DNA of 64,000 nucleotides. Source: Piliocolobus tephrosceles. Taxonomy: Eukaryota > Chordata > Mammalia > Primates > Cercopithecidae. The notes beneath the pieces were generated by a model. It was given only the letters and a program-made list of their open reading frames with translations, had not been told where the DNA came from and did no database searches. The translations under genes were made by a program, and so were the position numbers. The DNA is taken from assembly GCF_002776525.5 (NCBI RefSeq), contig NC_045446.1, positions 69,480,047 through 69,544,046 on the forward strand, in the 5' to 3' direction. Shown here piece by piece: positions 43,066-53,175 of this stretch (positions are counted from its first letter, which is position 1; every line of letters starts with the position of its first letter).

Positions 43066-43358
43066 GCACCTGGGGCCACCCCAGACAAGGCCAAGGGCTG
43101 GCCAGTTTCTGCTTTCTTACCAGGAGCAACAGAGCCACATGAGGTCATGAGGATATGTCGGCCATCCCTGCCTTGCCAAGATTTGCAGATGAAACAACAT
43201 GAATAAAGTGAAACTCAGGCAAGAGTTGAGAACCAGATGTTTCCCTCTCCTGGCCAGGAAGGAGGGAAAGAGAGGTCTTCCCTGGGAGCAGAAGAGGATC
43301 TGCTTGCCCTCTTCAGGATGAATGATTCAGAGTTAGAGAACCATGTAGGGATGGAGGC

Positions 43359-43449
43359 ATGGCTGCCTTGCTGGGAAAAGCCCTGGTTGTGCTCAGCATA
43401 ATGGCGAGTGTGTTCCCCTGGTGGAGACGGGCTGACCTGTCTCTGACTG
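43359..43449 (+). other. Weak candidate coding first exon with splice donor
   Basis: An ATG in good context ('ggaggcatggct') opens a frame of about 30 residues that begins MAALLGKALVVLSIMASVFP and has a hydrophobic, signal-peptide-like stretch followed by WWRR. It runs into a strong splice donor, 'ctgactg' then 'gtaagt' at 43450. The frame lies outside recognised repeats. No partner exon or known protein was recognised, so chance is the leading alternative. Confidence 0.15.
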
Positions 43450-43514
43450 GTAAGTGGACTTTTTTTTTTTTACCCCTTTGCACAGCCAGCATTTTTTCCC
43501 AGGCTGATGTAGAT

Positions 43515-43700
43515 AGAGGAGCCCAGGCCTTGGAGCAAGAGTCTTGAGTTTAGACTCCGCTCCTACTACTCACAGCTGTGTGATCCTCAGCTAACGGCTC
43601 ATATAAGCAACCTGTGCCTCTGTTGTTGCCATATCTGTAAAATAAAGGCACAACAGAGTCCTTGTCTCAGTGGGCTTCAGGGAGGCCTGGGTGGTGCTCA
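43515..43700 (+). repeat. MIR SINE (sense)
   Basis: 'ttgagtttagactccgctcc', 'tactactcacagctgtgtga', 'gccatatctgtaaaataaag' and 'aagcaacctgtgcctctgtt' follow MIR order. Confidence 0.8.
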
Positions 43701-44220
43701 CAGGGTGCATTAAGAGGACAGCTGGGGCACCAACCACAGTGACCATGCCTTTCCACTCTGTGGAGGGACATGACCATGCTCCCCAGCATCTACTGGATAC
43801 AGTCTAAGGAAAACAAAGAGCAGGAGGGAAAGCATCCCCTCAACTCACTTCTAAATGTTATACAAATGTAAGTGACACATTAGCTCCCTCTCACCCTGGG
43901 AAGACTATAAATTGTCGGAACCTAATGGCCCTGGTAAATCACAGTGCTTCCTGCAACCCGGGGCAGGGGAGCCTCACAGGGGCTGAAAGCTCAGCCTGCC
44001 AGCCTCCCTGTTCAGGTGGGGGCTCCAGACAGCATCCTTTCTTTGCCATGTAATGGCTCTAGTTCCAGCAGCCTCTGCTACTCATGCAGAAAGGACACTT
44101 GTTCTGAAATCACAGTTGTCAAAGTCTGTCAGGTTTTGGTGCTCAGATGCACCACAGCACAAATCCAATCAGCCAGAGGAGACAATGATTTGCATTACAA
44201 GAGGATGCTTTGTTTTAATA
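43701..44220. other. Unassigned sequence
   Basis: Includes part of a 116-codon frame (43944-44294) with no recognisable domain; its 3' end runs into a MIR. Not called as a gene. Confidence 0.45.
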
Positions 44221-44224
44221 ATAA

Positions 44225-44580
44225 TAGATGCTGTTCACAGAGCATGTACTCAATGCTGGGCACAACTCTGATCCTCAAACAACCTGTAAAGTAGTTTTGA
44301 TTATTATCCCCATTTTATAGCAGAGAAAACTGAAACCAGAAAGGTGAAGAAAGTTACCAGCTAGAAAGCAGCAGAGCTAGGCTGAGGCAGGAGAATGGCG
44401 TGAACCCGGGAGGTGGAGCTTGCAGTGAGCTGAGATCCGGCCACTGCACTCCAGCCTGGGAGCAGAGCGAGACTCTGTCTCAAAAAAAAAAAAAAAAAAA
44501 AAGAAAGCAGCAGAGCTGGGACATGAGCCAAGGTAGCCCAATGCTAGAAGTCAAACCCTCAGCTATCACTCTAGGCTGCC
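44225..44580 (-). repeat. MIR SINE split by a young AluY (antisense)
   Basis: The left part has 'gcatgtactcaatgctgggc', 'tattatccccattttatagc' and 'agttaccagctagaaagcag'. The right part (44518-44580) resumes 'gggacatgagccaaggtagc'. The Alu target-site duplication lies in the MIR. Confidence 0.85.
44379..44501 (+). mobile_element. 5'-truncated AluY (AluYR-like), sense
   Basis: Only the Alu right arm is present, from 'ggctgaggcaggagaatggc' to a poly-A tail of about 20. A perfect 16-bp target-site duplication 'agaaagcagcagagct' flanks it at 44363-44378 and 44502-44517. The variant 'gagatccggccactgcactc' replaces the human-type 'gatcgcgccactgc'. I associate this change with Old World monkey AluYR subfamilies. 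Intact duplication and tail indicate a recent insertion. Confidence 0.9.
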
Positions 44581-44935
44581 ATTTCAGTCCCGCAGTGCAG
44601 GAGTGGTTTAATTTCAGATTACAGATTGGAATGTAAGGAAAATCCTAGAATTTAGTGTGAAAGACTAAGGCTACAAACCAAATGGTTTCAGAGGCCAGAA
44701 GGCAGGTCTGTTCTCAGTCTAGGCCCCATGTGGCCAGGTGAAAATGAGGGTCCAGTCATCACATCTTTCATCTTTCTTTGTAACTAAGTTGAACAACTTG
44801 AACTGTCATGTGAAATCTCTTTAAAAAAAAAAATAAGGCCAACCTCATGCCAGCCCACCAAAATCCATCTGGGGGCTAATTGTGGCCATGGGGTAGCAGT
44901 TTGCTACCTCTGCTCTTTGCAACCTCACAGTTTAT
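44581..44935. other. Unassigned sequence
   Basis: An A-run of about 11 lies at 44823-44833. No repeat or exon was recognised. Confidence 0.4.
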
Positions 44936-44939
44936 AAGC

Positions 44940-45055
44940 TCTCTTCCCTTCTCACCCATTGCCTCATTTTGTTTGGATATCCAGTGTTGTTGTTCCCCCA
45001 CTTCACAGATAAATAAACTGAGACTAAGAGCTTAAGTAGACTATATATCTTTCCA
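44940..45055 (-). repeat. MIR SINE fragment (antisense)
   Basis: 'cccacttcacagataaataa', 'actgagactaagagcttaag' and 'gttgttgttccc' are antisense MIR. Confidence 0.65.
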
Positions 45056-45560
45056 TGAGTGATCATTACAAAGTATTGAATATTAAGGACCTTGAATATA
45101 CTGTCTGCACCTCTACATTGTCCTGGGTAAGCATCTCAAAGAGCAAACTTCTGCTTGCTCTCCTCCTCCAGTGCCAGGGATCTCACTCCTATGATAGCAA
45201 TGTGAATCATTTGCAAATTGTTCTAGTCTTTAGAAAGTCACCTAAACTTCAACCTGCCTGTCTCACTCTGCTGGAGGTATAGCCAATTCCCCTTCTACAT
45301 GACAGGATTTGCCAACTATCAACAGTGAATATAGCAGGGGAACAAGGTAGAAATTTCACTGAACACCTCCAGGGCAGGAAGTTCAGTGTTGAGTCCTTAC
45401 CATACTTTTTTTCACAAATCCTTAGAAGAGCACAACACAGTAGCCTTCCCTAACCCGATTTGCAATGATGTTCAGGGAGACTGAGTATTATCCCCAAAGT
45501 CAAAGTTACTATATGATAAGGAGAGCATTCAAAACAAGGTCTGTCAGATTTCATGGCCTG
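45056..45560. other. Mostly unassigned; possible MIR scrap 45390-45500
   Basis: 'gagactgagtattatcccca' hints at a MIR but the order of pieces is unclear. No exon was seen. Confidence 0.35.
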
Positions 45561-45565
45561 CCCAT

Positions 45566-45608
45566 TCATCCATCCATCCATCCATCCATCCATCCATCCA
45601 TCCATCCA
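45566..45608. repeat. (TCCA)n microsatellite, about 10 units
   Basis: Uninterrupted 'tccatccatcca' units after 'cattcatcca'. The antisense frame through it gives repeated WMDG residues and is not a gene. Confidence 0.97.
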
Positions 45609-45680
45609 ACAAACATTCACTGAGAACCTACTATGTGCCAGACACTGCTCTGGACACTGAAATATAGATACAACTTCCCC
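45609..45680 (-). repeat. MIR/L2-type fragment
   Basis: 'acaaacattcactgagaacc', 'tactatgtgccagacactgc' and 'tctggacactgaaatataga' form the 'gagcacctactatgtgccagg' class of repeat start. The TCCA run probably grew from its 5' edge. Confidence 0.7.
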
Positions 45681-46079
45681 TCTACCATGCCACTTCCCAT
45701 CATCTTCTTTTTTAGGCAAAAATACCTGGGGTCTTTCATTTAATCTTTATGTGGTTGGTTTCCACACCAATCCTCTTTCCCAGGTTGTTTGAATGTGAAC
45801 ATCCCTATTACCCAGAATGGAAAGTGATCTTTGAGCAGAGCCCAGACAGGCACGTGGCTAGGAGTGACCCATCCCTAACTTAGGGCTCTCTACTTTTACT
45901 GACAGAACCTATACACATAACAGTTTCTGGCGGCCTTCCCACAAGCAACTTTCCAACCAAAACCATAACAATTGTTTTCACAGCTGCTGCTACTAAATCA
46001 TGTCTGGTCTTGAGATATTGGGCTTGAAGGTCTAAGAAAAATGAAACTACACCTAATATCTACTAAGCCAATTGTATGC
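45681..46079. other. Unassigned sequence
   Basis: No repeat, exon or RNA gene was recognised. Confidence 0.4.
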
Positions 46080-46250
46080 AGTAAAGATTTTATCAACATC
46101 TTACATTTTGTATTACTATTTGCATTTTCAAGCAATTAAAAAATAAGACTCAAAGAGGTGAAGTGACTTGTCTATGATCATCTAGCCAGTAAGCCATGGA
46201 GCTGGGATGTGAACTCATGGCTGTCTGGCTTTAGAGCCTGTATTTTCCCT
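46080..46250 (-). repeat. MIR SINE (antisense)
   Basis: 'caaagaggtgaagtgacttg', 'gccagtaagccatggagctg' and 'ggatgtgaactcatggctgt' are clear antisense MIR. Confidence 0.8.
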
Positions 46251-46755
46251 AATGGGTTTCACACTTGTACCTATTCAATTTCCTCTCCCTTGAAAAGGGC
46301 TATTGCTCTGGACTATTGTCTTTAATCTAATGACCTGACAATACATTCTGCCTTTTCTAGCACACAGAATGATCTGTCTAAGTCATCTGTAGTTCATGAG
46401 CACAGCAACACCGAGCATGGCAAACATCACTGACTACCTAACTGGGCTTGTGGGAGAGAGTAAACGGAAAGACAGCCCCAACAAAAACAAGCAACAGAAT
46501 CAAAGAGCAGGTCCCAGCCGCCTTCCAGGTGAAGAACTGCTGCTGAGCAGGTGAATGCCTAATAGTGTCACATACAGTCTGGCAGGACTCAGCTGGACCT
46601 CAGTGTGGGCCCATCTGGAGATCTTCAGTGATGTCTGAATGTGATCGCCCTGGGCTGAGGCTGAGTGCCCTGACCTAGGCCGGGTGCCAGGAGATGCCTG
46701 TACATCCACAGCAAGAGATACCAAAGAGCAATTATCACAGCAGACTTCAACCTAG
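46251..46755. other. Unassigned sequence
   Basis: Antisense frames of 74-77 codons overlap without a domain. No repeat was recognised. Confidence 0.4.
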
Positions 46756-46759
46756 AATT

Positions 46760-46960
46760 TCGGTCTGCGGGCTCCCCTCCCTGAGCCACCCTTCCTCTAT
46801 TCCCTAAGCACTTTCTAACACAGAGCTCTGCAAAAACCTTTCCATGGCTGCCCAGCACTGTCAGGGTAAAATCCCATTCTCACTTCACGCTGCTAGAGGC
46901 TCCTCATAGCTTACAGGGGCATCTCTTGCCTGTCTCCAACCATCCCCAGGAAAAAACCCT
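46760..46960 (+). repeat. L2 LINE fragment (sense)
   Basis: 'aaacctttccatggctgccc', 'cagggtaaaatcccattctc' and 'aggctcctcatagcttacag' match the L2 pattern 'cttcccattgc...aataaaatccaaac'. Confidence 0.6.
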
Positions 46961-47329
46961 ATTTGTAGCTTAGTATTTTGCAAGATAGGTTCAAAGAAAC
47001 TCTATTCCTATAAGATAGTCTAAACGTCCTGAGACATCAGTAAGTCTAAGAAATGCTGCCAACAATGTTATGATCTTGAACAATCACAGTGAATGTTAGC
47101 ATGTTGCATATAACTGAGAAATCCTGTCATAAAGAGATCCGTTTCACTTTAAGCCTGAATTTCTTATTCTATAATGGAACTCCTAATCTGAGTAACACAC
47201 AAGGGAAAGAGGTTTGGATTAGTCAGTGATATCACCAACTTCCCATGATTTCTTTCATGCCTTTGGGGTGCTACATCATACTGTGCCCTCCAACAAATGT
47301 GTTATTCTTCTTTCGCCACCTGCAAAACT
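46961..47329. other. Possible insert between two L2 parts
   Basis: This roughly 370-base stretch separates two same-strand L2 segments and may be a separate old transposon ('ataaagagatccgtttcact', 'aaactctattcctataagat'). No terminal repeats were found. Confidence 0.3.
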
Positions 47330-47520
47330 TATATTCATTCAAGGCCTAGCTCAGCTTACAACTCCTCTGAAAAATATTCCTGAAAATTCCAGGCTTGGTT
47401 TTGTTCTTGCCTTGATAATAGCACTTATCACAGGATGGTTACAATCCTATTTCCTTTTAGAGCGGGAGCTCCCGGAGGACAAGGATTGGGCCTAGTTCTT
47501 TTCTAGAAATGCAAGTGTAT
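47330..47520 (+). repeat. L2 LINE fragment (sense)
   Basis: 'tcaaggcctagctcagctta', 'agcacttatcacaggatggt' and 'ggagctcccggaggacaagg' are in L2 3' UTR order. Confidence 0.7.
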
Positions 47521-48330
47521 GGCATAGTTCCAGGTTGATGTGGTTCAAGCTGGTTCTGCTACAGAACCTGACAGGTCTCCTGCCACCATGACTGGGGAAA
47601 GCTCCCTTCCCTTGGCAAGGCAACATGATCAAGGCAATAGCTGCCATGCTCCAAGAGAGCCAATAGGTCACTTCAGGAAGATTCAAAATAGATGCCATCC
47701 TGCTACATCACTTGGCGTTGCTAGGAGACAGCTAGTTTGCTACAAGGCAGGTTGATTAGCATCGCGGAGAAGACATAAACTAAGAAATGGCTGTATCTTC
47801 TCAACATGCCCAAACCAGCCATCAGTACATTTGTATCAGTTTTTTGCATCAATTTCATATTCAGCTTAGGGGGAAAGGCAAAGTTTGAAGTCAGGATTGA
47901 AGACTGCAGATCCTTCTCAGAAGACACCAGAGCACCTCTGATGTATGGGAGTGACTCTGTAAGCACCGAGACCAGAAAGGGACAGAATTAATTCATAAGG
48001 TCTGCTCCACCTCAGTCTTTCACATAACGCCTGTCTGCATCTTGGCTCAGGAGAAGCCTAGAGGGGACACGGTCTGGGAAAATGTTTTGCACAAAGACGA
48101 GAGGCTGTTAACTCCCCTGACTGAGTTATAGGAGCCCACGGGTTGCAGTAACTAATTCTGCCTGAAAGATATGGAGAGGTTGCCTAGAGGTCTCAAAGGG
48201 TAACTGGGAATCACCAGACTAGCATGGGATGAGCTCTTACAGACGGCAAACCACTCCCTAACTTTCAAGTGGGCCATCTGGGGACCACTTCCTCTAAGAA
48301 GCTCTCTTTGCTGATTCCCTGTCTAAGCTC
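47521..48330. other. Unassigned sequence, no gene seen
   Basis: Several frames of 61-81 codons overlap here (47540-47991) with no domain. No repeat was recognised. Confidence 0.4.
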
Positions 48331-48334
48331 CCTG

Positions 48335-48465
48335 AGCAGTGTGCTAGATGCTTTCATGGGGGTTGTCACTGTCTAGAGATAAGGAAGCTAAAGCTCAGGG
48401 TGATCACCCTATGAGTCAGTGGCAGGCCTGGACTTGAATCCAGACCTCACTAACACATGTGCTAT
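48335..48465 (-). repeat. MIR SINE fragment (antisense)
   Basis: 'gataaggaagctaaagctca', 'gagtcagtggcaggcctgga' and 'cttgaatccagacctcacta' are antisense MIR. Confidence 0.7.
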
Positions 48466-48599
48466 GAAGTCAGCTAGATCTGAACTAAATGGGAAAAAAA
48501 CAAATGTAATTTTTAATCTTTGAATATTTCCCCCCCTCCAACATGGAAAAGTGTCTTGAGGCATGGGAGGGAGGTTTGGTTTGGTCCATAGAGCCCAAA

Positions 48600-48865
48600 T
48601 CATGTAGTCAGGGCATCTGATTCCACATTTGCTCTGCCACTAACTAGCTGCATTACTTTGAGCAAATCCCTGTCCTCCTCCAGGCCTCTAGCTTCTGATC
48701 GGTTAAATGGGAATAACAGGAGCCAAATGCATACTTACTTCCCTAGGTATTAGATGACAGAGAAAAAAGTATTAAATGATAGAGGTATTAGATAATTGAG
48801 GAAAAAGAGTCTGTTATAAAAACTATAACAAACTATGCAATAGTCAGCACACAGTATGTGTTCAG
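48600..48865 (+). repeat. MIR SINE with internal duplication (sense)
   Basis: 'attccacatttgctctgcca', 'ctaactagctgcattacttt' and 'gcagtagtc'-type 3' pieces ('agtcagcacacagtatgtgt') bound the element. Between them the unit 'aggtattagat' occurs twice (48745 and 48783), with 'gagaaaaaa'/'gaggaaaaag' after each, a local tandem duplication of about 38 bases. Confidence 0.75.
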
Positions 48866-48914
48866 AAAGAATCGGCTGGTTATGTGCTTAGAAGCTATTA
48901 CCACAATGCAATAA

Positions 48915-49095
48915 GGAACCTAGAGAGCCAGGACTGGGCTCCCATTTGCTTTCTACCACTTTGAGCAAATTACTTAATGTCTCTAAGCCTCATTACTTCC
49001 ATCTGCAAAATGGGAATTATAATGCCGCTTTGAAAATATTGCTGTGAACATGCAATGATTAAGATATGTAAAGACCCAGGCCCAAAAGGATGTAA
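48915..49095 (+). repeat. MIR SINE (sense)
   Basis: 'accactttgagcaaattact', 'taatgtctctaagcctcatt', 'catctgcaaaatgggaatta' and 'gcaatgattaagatatgtaa' follow MIR order. It lies in tandem with the preceding MIR. Confidence 0.85.
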
Positions 49096-50205
49096 CATAT
49101 TTGAGTTTCTCTCTACCCCTCTGCCCTTTTTCTAGAACCAATAGAAGGCAGAGACATCCTGCTAGCTGTCTGTCACTCCTGCTGGCCAGTGGCCCGGGAG
49201 GCCCCCAGTTGCTGGGACTGGGCAGTGTGCACATCGACATTTACTGAATTGTGCCCTGCAGGATGAGACAAACTAATTTCCAAGGCTGAGACCCAACCCT
49301 ACTCAGGGGCACAGCATGGAGCCACTTTGAGAAATCCACATTCAAGGCACAGTCTCCCCAGGCCCCAGGGAAATGCAATAGCCAAGGGGACAAGGAGGTT
49401 ACCAAGCTAACTGTTCCAGATTAAAGCAAATGGCCTAGAGCCAGCAAAGCTAGCCTTTGAAAAGTTTAAGTTTTGTCTGCGATTATTGCATCTCGCATCT
49501 ACATAGCCTTACAATTTACCAATTTACCAAAGCCTTCTGTAAAGAGCAATCACTCAATAAATCCTTGCAATATACAAGGAATCAGCCTGCCAGAGGCTTT
49601 TTAAAAAACCCCAATGCACTGGTCAGGGTAGACTGGGAGGAGCAGATGTTTGATGGCAGCTGCATAACAACATTATCTTGTAAGAGAACTGCTCCATCCA
49701 CAGCCCAGCCATGTGTATACCATGTGATCATGCCTCACTGTGAACATAGCTGATTAGGTCAGAAGTGGGTACTTGTCCCTTGGAAGGTCCAACCCTTGGC
49801 TGTCCAGTAACCTGTGATTTGTCTCAATTAGGTTCTTCCTTTGAGGATTTGAAATTGGAATTGAGGAACAGAGACTGGGGTAGTTATCAGAGGGGAGAAT
49901 AGCCAGAAAAGGGTTGCTAAGAGTTGTAGGTTATTGACAAGGCCAAGGTAGGTATGACGGACCTTTGCAAGGAAAAGCTCTGTGGACCATAACGTATGAA
50001 AAAGCAAAGGAAATGGGGAAACTGGGGAAACAGAGCCACATGGACTCCCTGGTTTCTGGCAAATTCCCATTTTTTGTTTTGGTGGGGCCATGCCACATTG
50101 GAGTTCTCACCTTTGGACTCTCAAAAAGACCTCTGAGACCTTATCACAGCCATCCTTGTCAGAATGGGTTTCTGCCCCATGCCACTGAAGGCTTTGCCAA
50201 GGACA
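49096..50205. other. Unassigned sequence, no gene seen
   Basis: About 1.1 kb with frames of 85-98 codons lacking domains. 'caatttaccaatttaccaaa' (49512-49531) is a small tandem repeat. No repeat family was named. Confidence 0.4.
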
Positions 50206-50209
50206 GGAG

Positions 50210-50310
50210 CAAAGTGGGTATTGCTACCCACACTCTGCAGACAAGGACCCTGCAGCTGAGGTGGTGCTGAGACTTGCTGGCATCTCACAGCCAGATCAGG
50301 GTCCTTCCTT
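50210..50310 (-). repeat. MIR SINE fragment (antisense)
   Basis: 'actctgcagacaaggaccct', 'gacttgctggcatctcacag' and 'ccagatcagggtccttcctt' are antisense MIR. Confidence 0.55.
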
Positions 50311-50429
50311 CATGACCCCACACTGCTTTTGAGACTGTGAGAAGTTGGATGACTATCCACTAAGTCTCAGAGGAAGAGAGGGTCCTGCGCAAGCACGTAT
50401 TTGGGATGAGCGCTTCTCAACTGTCTCTT

Positions 50430-50556
50430 CCCCTAGAATGTGAGTGCTGTGAAGGCAGGATCATGCCAGCTTGGTGACTGCTGCACCCCCACAGGCTAGA
50501 ACAGGGCTTGCCCCAGAATGGGTGTTTAAACATGTTTGTCAAATGAATGATTGAAT
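50430..50556 (+). repeat. L2 LINE 3'-end fragment (sense)
   Basis: 'agaatgtgagtgctgtgaag', 'gcaggatcatgccagcttgg' and 'catgtttgtcaaatgaatga' match the L2 3' end. Confidence 0.75.
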
Positions 50557-50587
50557 CGATTAAGCAGTCCCAGCATATTCCAACCAC

Positions 50588-50620
50588 ACAAAAAAACAAA
50601 AAACAAAAAACAAAAAACAG
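50588..50620. repeat. (CAAAAAA)n simple repeat
   Basis: Four to five 7-base units of C plus A-run follow 'caaccacac'. Confidence 0.9.
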
Positions 50621-51059
50621 GGAGGTTTTCATGTCCTCACCTATAGACAAGAAGAGCTACTGCATTTGAGGTTCCAGATTCTTGTGGGGCAAATTTTCAT
50701 TTCCTTCTCCCTTGGGAATTGTTTCTGAAAAGCGGCTGCTGTCAGTTTGGGTTCAACTCCCATTCAGCACTGGGAAGTAAGCAGACCATCTAATCCTTGA
50801 AATGGGATGGCCCCTGACTGCCACCCAGATAGCAGATGTTGGAATTCCCTCCTCGGCACCTCCAAGTGACCTCTGCCCTTGCCCAAATTGCCCAAGGGAC
50901 CCGAGGTCATCCCTTCCATCACTGGGCAGCCAGAGCAGGTGGAAAGTTGACTTTACACTAATTGTAACTTCTTTCCCCTTGGCCCTGGCTCTAGGCCTAA
51001 GGGTCTCACAGAAGCTCCCTAAACTATCCTAAATAGAGTATGGAATGAAAAATGTTCTG
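50621..51059. other. Unassigned sequence
   Basis: No repeat or exon was recognised. A 76-codon frame at 50802-51032 has no domain. Confidence 0.4.
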
Positions 51060-51250
51060 GAATGCAGCCTAGGGAGACAAGAATTCCAAATCTTCTGGGT
51101 GACCTTGAGCCAGTCGCTTGATATTCCTGAGGCCAAAAGGCCTGAAGTCTTTGGCTGGACCTGGGTTCAAAGTTCCAGCTGAACCTTGGACAAGTCACAC
51201 TCACGGAGCCTCAGTTTCCTCAACTGTGGAGGAGAATGCTGCCATCCAGC
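51060..51250 (+). repeat. MIR SINE, apparently two tandem partial copies (sense)
   Basis: 'ttctgggtgaccttgagcca' and 'gtcgcttgatattcctgagg' (51095-51135) are one MIR part. 'acctgggttcaaagttccag' and 'cttggacaagtcacactcac' with 'ggagcctcagtttcctcaac' (51158-51225) restart the same part. Confidence 0.65.
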
Positions 51251-51599
51251 TGAGAGTAATGTCTGCTCAGGGCATCCGAATGGGCTTTGACTCAAGATCA
51301 ACATGGAAGTTGAGTCTACTCTGGAGATTGACTCATTTCATTTTGGGGCTACAAACCCAAAGACTGAGCCCTGAAGCAGAAGATGATGGAGCTGTGTTGG
51401 CAACGCCTGCTCAAACCTCAAACACAACATAGTCACAAAGCTAGAGCTCTGAGTGCCAGGAAGATCCAGCAGAATATGATTTTCCCTGTACTCCAACGCC
51501 AGGGTCAGGAGAGTGGTAGGCCAAGCAGGGGATTGTTGGACGGGGCTGTCCTTTGGTGTCCCATTCCATGATCCAGTGAGAAAAGAACACCAGACTCAA
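51251..51599. other. Unassigned sequence
   Basis: No repeat or exon was recognised. Confidence 0.4.
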
Positions 51600-51745
51600 T
51601 GGGCAGATGACACAACACCAGACAAATCACTCGCATTCTGTGAGCATAGGTCCTCATCTATAGAGCTGGCTAGGACGCCTGCTCTATCTCCATCAAAGTG
51701 TTGTCGTGGAGATCAAACTTGGTATTAGGTCAGGAAATTCCTGGT
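51600..51745 (+). repeat. MIR SINE fragment (sense)
   Basis: 'ccagacaaatcactcgcatt', 'ataggtcctcatctatagag' and 'gtgttgtcgtggagatcaaa' fit a diverged MIR. Confidence 0.55.
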
Positions 51746-51889
51746 AAACTGAAAAGGCTATGTCTTTGAAAAGTATCACACTGCACAGTTTTGGTCGTAG
51801 TACCGCATCCTTCTCCATTTCATGAGCCAGGGCCAAGGTCAGGGGCTCCTGTGCAGAGCTGCAGGCCCAGCACTTTCCCTGCTGTGCAT

Positions 51890-52035
51890 ATCCCTTGCTC
51901 CCTGCTATTACTATGGAATCCTCGTCATCCCAGTGAGATGTGCCTTATTATGCCCATTTTACAGATGAAGAAGCTGAGGCCCAGAGAGATTGAGTAACCT
52001 GCTGGGCCCCATGGTTAAGCGATAGCTATAATCCC
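51890..52035 (-). repeat. MIR SINE fragment (antisense)
   Basis: 'attatgcccattttacagat', 'gaagaagctgaggcccagag' and 'agattgagtaacctgctggg' are strong antisense MIR features. Confidence 0.8.
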
Positions 52036-52044
52036 AGAGCAAGA

Positions 52045-52195
52045 GTCACAGGGAGAGAAGGAGGAGACATGAAGGAGCAAGAGAGGGAAAAAAAATGGGA
52101 AAAAGGCAATATCAAAAGATAAAGATGGAGGAGAAAAGGAAGGGGAGGAAAGAGAGGAGGACGGATGAAGGAGAAAGAGTAAAGAATGAGAATAA
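52045..52195. repeat. Polypurine (GA-rich) tract
   Basis: About 150 bases, nearly all A and G on the plus strand ('gaaggggaggaaagagagga'). Low complexity with triplex-forming potential. The opposite strand frame is Ser/Phe/Leu-rich and spurious. Confidence 0.9.
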
Positions 52196-52324
52196 ATCAG
52201 CCCCTGTTGGGGGCACAGAGGGGACAGCGTGGGAAGCTGCCAAGCTGCTCCCTGTGGTCGGGTGCGGGATGTGGGGTGGGCCGACCAGGCATGGGTTGGG
52301 GCTGCAAGCAGCCACGTGAGGAAG

Positions 52325-52640
52325 TGACAGGTCAGCAGAGCTATTCAGCTGAGCTACAAAAGCCTTCTGCCAGGGTGGTGAAAAAAATATTAAACGAGAC
52401 TTCCTCGAGCTTTAGAAATTGCTGAAATACTGAGGCCGCAATGGAAGATAAAGTGTCCTACAAAGGGAGCTCCGAATGGAATCAATTTCCCTGGGCCGAC
52501 TTTTATGTCCTATTATAAGAAATTGAAAAATTAGTTCAGTGGAAATGTCAGTTTGCTGGTCCACCTCTCCTGAAGATATTAAGAAGGAAAATGGCTTCCA
52601 ATAAAGGGGCATTGGGTCTCGTCCTCCGTCAGCGGAGTTG
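52325..52640. other. Repeat-free block, candidate conserved noncoding element
   Basis: No repeat features. The block has CpG-containing motifs ('aaacgagacttcctcgagct', 'tactgaggccgcaatggaag') beside A/T-rich stretches ('attataagaaattgaaaaat'). That mix is typical of developmental enhancers and unlike nearby decayed repeats. No coding frame spans it. The role is inference. Confidence 0.3.
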
Positions 52641-52940
52641 ATCCTCTAGGTTCTGTGTCTTGGGAGCCCAGCCCATGGAGGTGGGGTCAAGGGGAGTCTG
52701 GAGGGCCCTTCTGTTAGACCTTTGGCGCTGGCAGAGAAGGCAATAAAATGGAGACAAATGTGACAGCCCCAGGGACCACTAGCTCTTGATGGCCAGACAC
52801 ACATACCACCAGCTGGAACATGATACTCTTGAGGCTGACTAGACTGGGCCAGGGGGAATGTCAGGATTCCCTGCACGGGACATCATACGGCAGAGAGGAC
52901 TTGCAGCTGCTGCCATAGCACACATGTTTGCTTCTAGGGT
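52641..52940. other. Unassigned sequence
   Basis: No repeat or exon was recognised. Confidence 0.4.
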
Positions 52941-52944
52941 CACA

Positions 52945-53175
52945 GCATAAAAGGCCTTCCCGCCCATCATTCCTTCCCTCATATCCACTTTTTCCCATTG
53001 CCATGAACTCCTCACCTTTCTCTATCCATGGCAGGCTTTCTTTCCACGCCTTGGTGTTCTTGCTCTGTTTGAAAGGCCCATTCCTGCACATCCATCTGGC
53101 AAACTCCAACTCAATCTTCAAGACCCAGCTGAAATGTGCCTCCTTAGGAAATCATCCCTGAATTCCCTCCCCTGT
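52945..53175 (+). repeat. L2 LINE fragment (sense)
   Basis: 'cacgccttggtgttcttgct', 'caatcttcaagacccagctg' and 'aaatgtgcctccttaggaaa' followed by 'tcatccctgaattccc' are diagnostic L2 3' UTR pieces. Confidence 0.8.

Noticed and set aside
45566..45608. CRISPR-like repeat array
   Set aside because: It is a 4-base microsatellite with no spacers, in a primate genome.
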